A DNA stretch of 64,000 nucleotides, taken from positions 4,513,703 through 4,577,702 of the forward strand of contig NC_088301.1 of assembly GCF_032854445.1 (NCBI RefSeq), read 5' to 3'. Under the pieces are notes generated by a model. The model was given only the letters and a program-made list of their open reading frames with translations, did not search any database and was not told where the DNA came from. Source of the DNA: Liolophura sinensis. Its lineage: Eukaryota; Mollusca; Polyplacophora; Chitonida; Chitonidae. Shown piece by piece: positions 1-12,000 of the stretch. A program made the translations under genes and the position numbers. Position 1 is the first letter of the stretch. Every line of letters begins with the position of its first letter.

Positions 1-129
1 GACTGGGTGGAGCATTTTACAGGCGTTTAACAGTGAATGATTATGGCTTAATGCCACATCGGCCATTTTGTGGCAACATTAAGAAAATATGATGTATGGA
101 TGTGTGTGTACTGCAATTCTTCAACCTTT

Positions 130-318
130 TTGCATGTTGCAAGCATATTCTGAAGGTGTTATTCTCTGTAGACTGATAAAATTATACTTTTTGTGAACCC
201 CTAAAGTTGGCAAACCCATATAATGTAGTTTTGTCTCAGAAATCAAATCAAAATTATGCATAAATTGCACTGGAAGCTGCTCTTTTAAATACAAAATGGT
301 TGAGGTATTAGGATATGC
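130..318 (+). repeat. Dispersed repeat family D, copy 1 of 4
   Basis: This stretch shares long blocks with 34200-34397 (same orientation) and, reversed, with 10562-10720 and 13716-13862. Common landmarks are a block around 'gcatattctgaagg' and a 'ggttgaggtattagg' end. No open frame or tRNA-like head is visible, so the class is unknown; it could be a MITE or the tail of a longer element. Confidence 0.55.
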
Positions 319-364
319 ATGTGTGCTTGGGGTTTCACCATGTAAGTAACAATTTCTTTGTCAT

Positions 365-535
365 ACGACGACAACGAGTCTTGTGGCAGGATGAGTCCAT
401 GCCACCAGTGCTGTCACCACTGAAGGATCATGCCAAAGACACCAGATATGACACCCCACCGAGCCAACCAGTCCTTAATTTTTTTTTTTTTGCTCTAACC
501 TCTAACTACTGAGCACCAAGCGAAGCAAATGGATG
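365..535. repeat. Dispersed repeat family C, copy 1
   Basis: Resembles 43993-44230 and 47030-47270. Shared landmarks are 'cttgtggcagg..gagtc..atgcca', 'gacaccaga.atgaca', 'gctctaac' and 'gcaccaagc'. The two longer copies carry a tRNA B-box-like segment at their right end, suggesting a minus-oriented SINE. This copy lacks that end. Confidence 0.5.
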
Positions 536-692
536 TATAATCATAAGTGATAAAGATTGCATGCAAGATACACATGCCTTGTTAAATACATGATGTTTCA
601 GGGTGGAAGAGATGTACAAATGTTCAAACTGACTTTGTGAATGATTGCTATTAGCGATCATTGGTTGGAAAGTCAAAGACTGGAGAACAGTA

Positions 693-1098
693 TCATCATA
701 TGACTAAAATATGGTTTAGCACAAGCTGAGCAAGCAAGTCACACCACATGATATCATATGACTAAAATATGGTTTAGCACAAGCTGAGCAAGCAAGTCAC
801 ACCACATGATATCATATGACTAAAATATGGTTTAGCACAAGCTGAGCAAACAAGCCACACCACATGATATCATATGACTAAAATATGGTTTAGCACAAGC
901 TGAGCAAACAAGTCACACCACATGATATCATATGACTAAAATATGGTTTAGCACAAGCTGAGCAAACAAGCCACACCACATGATATCATATGACTAAAAT
1001 ATGGTTTAGCACAAGCTGAGCAAACAAGCCACACCACATGATATCATATGACTAAAATATGGTTTAGCACAAGCTGAGCAAACAAGTCACACCACATG
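693..1098. repeat. 58-bp minisatellite, 7 copies
   Basis: Unit starts near 693, 751, 809, 867, 925, 983 and 1041, exactly 58 bp apart. Units differ mainly at 'gcaagcaag' versus 'gcaaacaag'. Each contains 'atatcatatgac'. No coding sense is seen. Confidence 0.95.
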
Positions 1099-1680
1099 AA
1101 TGGACCGTCACAGTCAGTCCTTCACGACCTACCTGCCATTGTCTCAGGATAAATGTAGTCTTTTCACTTATCAAGCAATTGCATGAGATAATGACGTAAA
1201 GCTTAAAAACACACTGTGTACACACAAAATAATGTACGTCAGAATATATTTCATCACGGGAGAACGGGACAGTGCGTGTATAACCTACCATGCATCATCA
1301 ATATATTCCATCTTGATGATCAACAATTAAGTCATGGAAAAGTAAGTTTATTAATGCCTAATCTGTGTTTCTTTTACAGCTTGAAATAAATTCCTTTTTC
1401 ACATGATTGATGGATTTTGGTTTTCTTTTTACATTCCGTATTCCTAACGTGTCCCCACCATAATAGATGATGAGTAGACCGAAAAGAGTTATGACAAAAA
1501 AAAGGAGAAAGATGAAAGAAAGTTATTTCAGTGAGAATATGACGTACATTATTTGTGAAAGTGTCTGGACAAAAAATGTCAAACACATGGAGAGGTATTC
1601 TTGAATTACTCTTAAAGTTAAATCGTTAATTATTTTTAATAATTTAAAATTGAAAGCGCCTATGAAAAAGTGACGAATAA
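1099..1680. other. Flanking DNA, nothing recognised
   Basis: AT-rich sequence without a convincing open frame, exon or repeat. The short open frames here have no coding-like composition. Confidence 0.5.
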
Positions 1681-1740
1681 AGTTATCTCCCTTGTGTTAC
1701 ACATGACGTCACGTATTCGTTGATGGTCGATGTCAGCTCG
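1681..1740 (+). promoter_or_regulatory. Putative syntaxin promoter and end of a noncoding first exon
   Basis: A full CRE palindrome (TGACGTCA) sits at 1704-1711, just after 'agttatctccctt' at 1681-1693. A strong donor, 'ctcg|gtaagt', follows at 1741. A good acceptor ('ttttcttttgcag') ends at 2894, 95 bp before the first coding ATG. Together these fit a noncoding first exon ending at 1740 spliced to the coding exon that starts at 2895. The transcription start is not visible. Confidence 0.35.
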
Positions 1741-2989
1741 GTAAGTATACAGTTATGATATTTTGCTTGCGGAAATGGCCTGGTTTCTGACTTATTTTAT
1801 GGGATATCAACCAGCGAGTGTAAGGAATAAGCTTAGAGTAGTCTGGTGAAGTATCGGGTAGGTTGTCATAACTGAAGGGTACAGATTTTGCTGGAATATT
1901 TTCGTTTTGAAACGTAAGTAAGAACAGCACAGCACGTACTTCACCACCCATTTTTTATCACCTTCCCCTTACGTTTTGCCTGGCCATAGGTTATTCATCC
2001 CCTGGGTTTTATAGAGATTTCCAGGAAACTAACAATGATGTGAGCATTGTAATGTGTATATTGGTAATACGAATGTCTTTTGCACCCCATTAAGCCAGAC
2101 GGGGCCTAGATACAACAACGACATATCCATTCGATTCTGTAAATTGTAATGAGTCACACACCTGCTGTTGTGACACCTATAACTCTGTATTTATTTGTGG
2201 TGAATTATTAACGCTGAACCTTATTTATAGTTTATGAAAGCAGGTACGTTTCATTAGAAATAACTATAATGAAAAGGAATATAGCCTATCTCTTCACTAA
2301 AAATTGGACATGTAGGTACCGGTACAGGTAGATAATTGACTTCCACGTGCTGGTAATAGTTTGGAGAAAGTACATGTCTGCCGGGCAGGCTAAAAGCAGA
2401 TCTTCAGTCCAAGCGCCCAGGTGAAAACATATTTGTATGGCATTTGTTTATGCAGAGATTTAGGTAAGTTAAGGTGGGGACTCTTGCAAACTAACACAGC
2501 TCAAGGCGTGATTTTATGATATCTATTGGTGACACCATTGGGACGACAGATGGGATAATGCAAGATGTATATTCACTCTAGCAAGTCATAAAATCACGCC
2601 CTTCAGATGAATTAGTTTTCGAGAACCCCGACTCTATCTCATCCAAACCTGCGTGGACTCACAAGACGCCTGAAATGCTGATTCAGCTTATTTGGCTTGT
2701 TGTGCTCCTGTCAACTTGGATGCAACACCAGTCCCAGAAGTTTGGTTTGACTGGCACTGGGTGAGATACCTGGTGTCAGTATGCTTCTTAGGTTGTATTC
2801 GTGAGCATTATTGAAGAACAGAAGCTTTCAGTGAAATTCTTTACAAAGCATACGATTAAAATGAGATACATTGTTAAAAAATTTTCTTTTGCAGCTAATT
2901 GTCAGGTGAACACAACTTGATCACTTGAAGCATCTGACTGTTGACTGTGGCGATAGAAGAGATACGTGCTCTGAGTGACTGCTGTAATC

Positions 2990-3062
2990 ATGGCATCGTA
3001 TGGGAGAGGAGAGCTAGACGGAGGGTATTCCTCCTACCAGTCAGGAGGATTCTCAGGCCAGT
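2990..3062 (+). CDS. STX7: Syntaxin exon 1 (start)
   Basis: ATG at 2990 has an in-frame TGA at 2972-2974. It encodes a Gly/Ser/Tyr-rich leader starting [20 protein letters not shown]. Donor 'ccagt|gtaaga' leaves phase 1. The exon probably begins at 2895 after the acceptor 'ttttgcag', making 2895-2989 5' UTR. Confidence 0.85.
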
Positions 3063-6000
3063 GTAAGATTAATGATACTGTACTTCCTTGTTATCGAAAA
3101 TGCTGTCAGAAAATTTTTCATGGGTTTATTTTTTTCTTCACTCTGTGTGTTTATGTGTACACATTAGGTAGGTGTATTATGACACAAGGGGGATTCCTGG
3201 ATATTCCATCGTTAATTCAATATGTACTTATTAAATGCTGTAAATTACTGAATTCATGACTTGGTGTTTGTGTATTTGAATCAGTGTTAAATAAAATTAA
3301 ATGTTATAGGTGGTATCTGAAAAAGTACTGCATGTATTGAGTTCAGGATTTGCACATATGTAGAGCACAATAGCGGGAGGTGGATATTACGGTAAATTAC
3401 TGAATACCTGTCTTAGTAAACCCAATCCTTACTATTCATTTTTCAGCCAGAGAAAATGAGTTTTCCCGCTTGTCACAAACTGTCAGCCAAACCATTCAAA
3501 AGATAACACAAAATGGTAAGTTCTTTTGTAAATGCTGGAATGAGTAACATTTCGTCCTAGATGTTTTCAGGCCCAAGCTGTGTTTTCTATGGTTCATTCC
3601 TGTGGAACGGCTTCCTGCACCTTCTCATCATCAGAGATTTAGAATGAATTTTCATTCATTGTGCGCACATGTGGGAATTGAAAAACAAATAGTTCATATG
3701 AACTCAGCATCATACAGTAATTGAATGTGTCTGAATGACACAGTTTTAATTCATGTAAAAATGCCATGACTAGTAATTTTATCAAATATTATTCTTTATG
3801 GCGAGAGATTGATTATGGAGTGAAATGCCAATTTGACACTGAATTGACTGTGTTTTATTGTTGTATCTTAGTCTCCCAGCTGCAGAGGATGGTGGGACAG
3901 ATCGGTACCACGGCAGATTCGGACCAGTTTAGGGAAAGAATGTAGGTGAACATTAAAATATCCTGATTATAAGTCAGCGATAGGAATTTGTTGTTTTCAA
4001 GATCTGCTCCATGATATGCCTAAGTTCTATTGATGAAAAGGTTCAGATGTCCTCAGTAAATAGTCCTACACGTTTCAGCTGTTGCCTATTGCATCAAGAG
4101 ATAGGAAAGGTCTGGTTACACCACAAAGCCAATTTCCGAGTTACCCAAAAGTTTACTTGATATATTTGATTGGTGTTCTACGTCGTACTCAAGAATATTT
4201 CATTGTACAGCGGCGGTCATCATTATGGTGGGATGGAACCTGGCAGAGCCCAGGGGAAAACTAAAACCATCCGCAGGTTGCTTGAAGAACTTCCCGATTA
4301 TGGCCAGAGAGGAAGCCAGCATGTTACCAGAAAGTGAAAGTGTAACTGAAGCAGTGTGGACAGACCAGAGAGATAGAGGGTTTAGAGGCGCATTGTTACT
4401 ACAACAAAGTGATATTACTCAATAGTGTTGTGATGTCTTCAGTTTTTGGCAGAGCAGACATCAGGTAGACTCAGCCCATGAAATTTGACATGTATATACA
4501 ACCTTAGCAGTTACCTAAACCAATTAATGGTCTAAGACTTTGTTCTCCAGTGGTACTGTGTGTTACTAACATATAAAAGCTCTGACATCAGTATGATTTT
4601 TTATACATGTGCCATCGTACATGTGTATTAGAGGTACACTTAAGTAGCCTTTTTGTGTGAAATATTCTTGAGTATTTATAAAACTTCAATGGAAGAAATA
4701 ACTAGGGCTATGCTCTCATAAAATAACCATGAAAACCATGTATTGTAACGTAGGTGAACAAAACTCATTTACATGCAGATGTAAGACAAAATGAAGCCTG
4801 AAGGTATGTCTTCGTGTTTTCTTTCTCCAGGCACCAGACAACCCACTACACAAACCAGTTAGCAAAGGACGCCAACAGAGATCTGAAGGAACTGATGCAC
4901 CTGCCTAACCCACCCAACTCCTCAGAACAGGTGAGTGCGGGGCTCAGGGGAAAAGGCCACGGGTCAAGGGACTTAGTCAGATCTATGCTGCGTCTTTTGT
5001 GGACAGTCGCAGACTTCAGGATTGGTGATGAGGGATGTTGTAGACTGTAATCAGTTGTCACCATCATATTTGCTGGGTCTAAAAGAGATGATCATTTGTC
5101 TATATTTCTTGAGCAAATTCTGTACATATGAATATATGTAGGTATTTCTTCTGTGTCTAATTGAAAGATATACATGTATATAGGGGCCCTCTGTGCCCTT
5201 GTGTTTTATACTGTGCTCAAGAATGTTTCATCTCATATGACAGTGGCCAGTATTATGGTGGGAGGGGAAGATAGGCAGACCCGAGGAAGTCCCACGACAA
5301 AGCATTATTCTTCTGTACAGCTTGAAACTCCAATCAAATCAAATATAAATTGAAAGAAATAAAGACCTGCTTTGAAGTGGTCTTTGTAAAAGTGGAAGAA
5401 TGTGTAGTGTTCTTATAAGATCTTATAAGTGTGCAGATTTGGTAGACCACCACTACGGTATCAGTGCCTGTAACAGTAGACTGATTAAGGTAGGCTTGTG
5501 ATTACCTACATTTCTCTTCCTTTATTTATACTGCGTTTTATAGTTTTTGTATCAACATCTCTTTGGTTTTCAGAGGCAGAGAAAAATGCTGAAGGAGAGG
5601 CTAACAGATGAATTTAGCAATGCTCTGAAGAACTTTCAAACAGTACAGAGAACTGCAGCAGAGAAAGAGAAAGCCAGCATCTCCCGAGCCAGAGCAAACT
5701 CCGGCTTAAATAAGGTCAGTAGTGAGTTCAAGTCCAGAGTTTGTTAGGTTTTCATTTGATGATCATCTTAATATGCCAGATAGCAGGTTAGAGTGAACAT
5801 GAAACATGCTGGTCTTATTGCACATGAAACATGCTGGTCTTATTGCACATGAAACATGCTGGTCTTATTACACATGAAACATGCTGGTCTTATTGCACAC
5901 GAAACATGCTGGTCTTATTGCACATGAAACATGCTGGTCTTATTGCACATGAAACATGCTGGACTTGTTACACATGAAACATTCTGGTCTTATTACACAT

Positions 6001-9000
6001 AAAACATGCTGGTCTTATTACACATGAAACATGCTGGTCTTATTGCACACGAAACATGCTGGTCTTATTGCACATGAAACATGCTTATCTTATTGCACAT
6101 GAAACATGCTGTTCTTATTGCACATGAAACATGCTGGACTTGTTACACATGAAACATTCTGGTCTTATTACACATGAAACATGCTGGTCTTATTGCACAT
6201 GAAACATGCTGGTCTTATTGCACATGAAACATGCTGGTCTTATTGCACATGAAACATGCTGTCTTATTGCACATGAAACATGCTGGTCTTATTGCACATG
6301 AAACATGCTGGTCTTGTTACACATGAAACATGCTTATCTTATTGCACATGAAACATGCTGGACTTGTTACACATGAAACATTCTGGTCTTATTACACATG
6401 AAACACGCTGGTCTTATTGCACATGAAACATGCTGGTCTTATTACACGTGAAACATGCTGGTCTTATTGAACATGAAACATGCTGGTCTTATTGCACATG
6501 AAACATGCTGGTCTTATTTACACATGAAACATGCTGGTCTTATTGCACATGAAACATGCTGGTTTTATTACACATGAAACATTCTGGTCTTATTGCACAT
6601 GAAACTTTGTGACATCTGTGATGACACTAACTCTAGCATACTTTTAAGTTAAAAGGTAAGAAAAATACACAAGCAAAAAACTAGAACTGAGAGGACTTCT
6701 GGGTTGTCTCGATGGTCTGTAATGTATCATACATGTAGGCATAAATTATCGTAATCTGCATCTGTTTGACTGCAATATGAATACTAATGGGTTCTCACAT
6801 CTGTAATCAGGCCCTTCAGAAGAATGTGTAGTGTTGTTTTCCTCATAGCTAGGCTTGTTTCTTACACAAGGTAACTTGACCACATTTACAGAATTAATAA
6901 TAATAAGCTTATACAAGCTAATATAACATAACAACAGTGAAATAAACAATTCCTTTGTAGATGGGACATGGTGTAATGTTAAATTTAAGGAAAACAGTAC
7001 TTGAAATTCCTAAGTATGGTATAAAGCACCAGTCAAGGTCTGAAATTCATTTACAGCTCGCAAACCATGGCCAGGCTTCATTCAAGCATTTATTTACTTT
7101 GTTACATATTACAGCTCTACTAATAAAAGACAAAGATTTTTCTTTGCTTCACTAATTTACTTTTTCTTCACAAAGTAAATTCTTTGTAAATGTGATATGG
7201 AATCCCCTATCAAGTCAGTCAAAACATTTGAACACGTCTACAGATTTATGCATTAATAGCATATCTTTAATGTTACAATCTTTATGTGTCAGTCCTCATT
7301 CGTCTTTAATTTTGCAATCTTCATGTGAAAGTCCTCATTCATCTTTAATGTTACAATCTTCATGTGGCAGCCCTCATTTGTCTTAAATGTTACATTCTTT
7401 ATGTTTCGTCCCCCATTTAGCTTTGATGTTTTAATCTTTACTTGTCAGTCTCCATTACATGTTGTAATCATGTGTCATTCCCCATTTGGCTTACATGTTG
7501 TAATCATATCTCTGTCCCCATTTGGCTTACATGTTGTAATAATATATCAGTTCTTACATGGTATAATCATGTGTCAGTCCCCATTTGGCTTACATGCTGT
7601 AATAATATCTCTGTCCCCCTTTTGGCTTACATGTTGTAATAATATCTCTGTCCCCATTTGTCTAACATGCTGTAATAATATCTCTGTCCCCATTTGGCTT
7701 ACATGTTGTAATAATATCTCTGTCCCCATTTGTCTAACATGCTGTAATAATATCTCTGTCCCCATTTGGCTTACACGTTGTAATAATGTATCAGTTCTTA
7801 CATGGTATAATCATGTGTCAGTCCCCATTTGGCTTACATGCTGTAATAATATCTCTGTCCCCCTTTTGGCTTACATGTTGTAATAATATCTCTGTCCCCA
7901 TTTGTCTAACATGCTGTAATAATATCTCTGTCCCCATTTGGCTTACATGTTGTAATAATGTATCAGTTCTTACATGGTATAATCATGTGTCAGTCCCCAT
8001 TTGGCTTACATGCTGTAATAATATCTCTGTCCCCCTTTTGGCTTACATGTTGTAATAATATCTCTGTCCCCATTTGTCTAACATGCTGTAATAATATCTC
8101 TGTCCCCATTTGGCTTACATGTTGTAATCATGTGTCAGTCCCCACTGGCTTTGACGTTATAATCTTGATATTTCAGTCCCCATTTGGATTTGATGATGAT
8201 GAGCGGAAGAGTGATGACCAGCTTGTTGGGTAAGTAAAATTTTGTCCACTTCTGATGGAAACCATGGAAGGTGTGAAAAAGAATCCACCAATCTAAGTAA
8301 GAGATATTAAATGCCCCATGGCAGGCCAGTGAATGGAATGTCAGGATAACTAGCCACAAAATTCTCTGATTTTCTGAAATTTAAAGAAGGTATTTAAGTA
8401 AAGCCTTTTGTACAGATCTCTAAGCAATGTGAAAAGATGGTGAAGTCAGGACTTTTAGATGTAATTATATTTTCATGAATGCATTAAAGGTGAAGAAAAC
8501 ATGAAAATTATTTAAATTGTAGAATAAAGACTTTGAAAAGTTAATTATAAATATGAATTTCAATATATTTTAAAATTTTTCTTTAATGAGGAAAAGGACA
8601 TTTGAAAATAATTTTTGTATGGTGGGTATTTGGGACCAGGGGGTTAACCAGAATTATGAAAGAGGCTTTCCAAACATCTTTTTTAGAAACCATTTTCTTG
8701 TAACAGAGTGTCCAGATTTCATTTTCTACTGTCTCTCCCATGTTAAGAGTGCTGAAAACAGGGTGTCCAAATGGCATCAGTTTTCTGCACGTAGTCACTT
8801 TCTGTGAAATTATCCCTCATGAACTGCCTTAAGATCAGTCTAATGGTAAGTTTTAATAGACTTTAGACACTCAAAATAATGAGTGTAAATAATATAGAAA
8901 TCTTTTCGAACATCATATAAGTGAAATGTTCTTGAGTACACCATAAGACACCATCAAATAAATAAATAAATGTATCTACAGAGGTGGGGTTGGGTGCTGG

Positions 9001-12000
9001 GTACAAGTATGCCTCACGAAGCAGTGTACGAATGCCACTGTTCATATCCCTTTCTCTTTGTTTTTGGGCAGGTATGTGCTCATCACATACTTTGCAAAAG
9101 ACCAGGAGTGTGATTTGCAAGCTTAAATTAATTCTCTTCAGACTTTTGACTTTGTGAGGAATGTCTTACTAACACACGTAGACTTTGTTCCAGGAGTACA
9201 TTAGTTGTGGAGGTGTGATAGCACGCCTTAAATTTGGCAAAGACATTGGCATATTTTCTCTGGGCTGCTACAATACTTGTTGTCTCATATTTTCTTTTGG
9301 GCTTTTGCAATAAATCTGCCCCTTTTCAGGATGTATTTTCCAAATATTGAATGGATCGGTTGTCATTGAGCAGGTATTCCCAGACCAAACAGGTGTTACA
9401 GATGGAAGAGGATGTGGACTTAGAACTGATCAGAGAGAGAGAAGATGCCATCAAAAAGCTAGAGGTCAGGCTAACATCTCTTCTAGTAGAATTTTCACTA
9501 CGTCATGTGGCAGCACCGTTGATGGATAGGGACTTTGTGGATTTCCTTGACTTTCAGCCTCGTTATTTATTAATATAGTAAATGTTTGTTTGTTGAGGAC
9601 CAGTTGTCCTCCACCAATTATATGAATTATGTGTGTGTACCTGTGTGTCACAACTAAGAAAGTTTGTCAGTAACTTGCCAAAGCTTGATGGTTTTCCCTC
9701 AAGGTTGCCCTGTTTCCACTATGCTCATAAAACTGATAGTCTTCAGACATTTGAAGAATTCTTGAGTATGGTGTTCAACAACGTTCAGATAAATAAAAAA
9801 TTAATATCTTAGGAAATTAATATCCTAAAACTAGGTTGAGTTTACACTCACATTGTATAGATGTTGTGTAGACTGCTCTCTTGTCTAACATACTATAATT
9901 CCGGTTAGAAGGTGAATTTGTAGCCATTTTTCTCCTCTTTGTAGAGTGATATCATGGATGTGAACACAATATTTAAAGACCTTGGCATGCTGGTCCACGA
10001 ACAAGGGGAGGTAATAGGTAAGTATCTAGTTTTTGTTTAACCATTCACATGAACAGAGTAAACTTTCAGTCGCAAGTAAATATGTTTGTGTCTGCTAAAT
10101 TGATGTTAAATATTATGACATGAACTTTTCTAGAGTTTACAAGTAGAATCTATTTAAATTTGAAGATGTTTTATCCAAGGGAGTTAAATGTGTTGTTCCA
10201 AGACTGTTTTGATGTGGGGAAAGAGATTAACATGTTCTAATTGCAGACAGCATTGAAGCTAATGTAGAACAGACTCAGATATCAGTCCAGCAAGGTACCA
10301 GTCAGCTGCAAAAAGCTAAAGAATATCAGGTTGGTTTTTCCTCCAAGAAGGGGAGACAACTGCTCGTACTCTAATGGCTTAATACTCTGCAGCTTGTCTA
10401 CCAAACTCACCTATGTTGGGATTTCCTGTTTACACAGGCAGGTATTTGTATTGCTGTGCTCTGCCATCTCCGTTGGGGTCAGTCTTATTCCACTCTGTGT
10501 TTCTGTTCTGCTTTTGAAAATTAATGGTAACTTTAACAAAAATACTTAATAAATACAAAACATTCCCTAATTCCTCAACCTTTTCACATATGAAACAGCA
10601 ACTTTCGGTGCAATTTATGCACATTTGTAATTTGATTTTGGAGACAAAAGTATATTGATTGGATTTGCCAGTTTCAAGACTTGAGAATATGCCTGAATAA
10701 ACACTTTGCAAACATGCATAGATGGTTGAAGGATTACAGTACTAATGAAATTGCTGGTACTTTCATCGGTTTTTAAGCATTTCCTATTTACCAGTATCAT
10801 GTATTGAGTTGTTGGCAGTAAGGTCAACACTACAGTTCTAATTCTTGAGCTTTTCTGGAACTTTGTGATTTTTATCTTTTCTTCTTCAAATAAGTGAAAC
10901 ACAGAGTACATTTGGTGTGGCCATGGGTATATCCTTTCTGGTCCTAGGCCGTCTGCATGCTGCTGGTACAACCATTCCAACTGTAGGGATCATGTTACCA
11001 TGCTTACTGCACACTCATCGGGGTGTACTTTGTAACACTGTGACCTGAGCTTTACTATCTGAACATGGTGGAAGGCTAACACCAGCTAACAATAACAGGG
11101 GGGAGAGAGTAAAACAATAAAAAAAAACAATTAAAAATGAAACTCTTTATCATTAAAAGCCAAAATAAGTTGAGTTTGCTAAATAAAATTGTTACCATTA
11201 ACCAGTCTGCCAGTATTACATTTTACAATACTGTTTTTCTGAGTTTGGCATTTTTCAAATGACCAATTTTTGCTTGATTTTAATTGCTGCACCCATCTTA
11301 TAGGGCCACTTAAGTTTTGAAGTTTTTTTTTTTTTTTTTAGAATTTTGATAAGTTGCTTATCAGCCCTTAGCTAAATAGCACTGAGGTAGATAGTGCTTA
11401 CTAATAGATGGATAGCGCTTATATACATTCTTGATGTTTGAACACTGGCCTGACAGCATTTTCACATAGGAGTCAGACATTATTGTTATTTCTGTAAGGA
11501 ACTGCAGCTTGACAAAACTAAACCCATGAAAATAACTTTTGTTGTTGAAATCAATCAGAGTGGAGTCTAAGGCATTTTGCCATAATGGAAGATGGTGACT
11601 CTCCAGGTGATGGCAGAGCAAGCAGAAGTTACCTGGTCTTTCCCCCCGTCCTACAACCCATTACCCCCCCATATCACCCCCTTTTCCCCTTTTATCACCC
11701 CCTTCCCCTGTTTATTCCCATATTTCCCTACACATGCATCAACCATAAAGAGGTTTACATAGGCCTCCTCCATGTAACCCTTGCTCATAACTCGCCTGCA
11801 CTTGGCCCTATCCTTGTAGACAGCATAGAAGCTAACGTGGAGAGTGCTCACCTCAGTGTACAGGAAGGAACACAACAGTTGTCATCAGCTCGACAGTACC
11901 AGGTAATCACTGTCTGTCTGTCTGTTCCCAGGTTCATACCCACCTTGTGATAGTTTGTGTTATCGTCGTATTTATTGACAGCTTGCACAACAAACTTGAC

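Noticed and set aside
4082..4425. Open frames near 4.1-4.4 kb
   Set aside because: They translate a head-truncated SINE-A in a syntaxin intron.
5795..6604. CRISPR-like regular repeats
   Set aside because: The units are contiguous with no unique spacers, and the window is eukaryotic; this is a minisatellite.
7362..8055. Several overlapping open frames with repeated Cys-rich peptides
   Set aside because: They are products of the 36-bp intronic minisatellite, whose length is a multiple of three.
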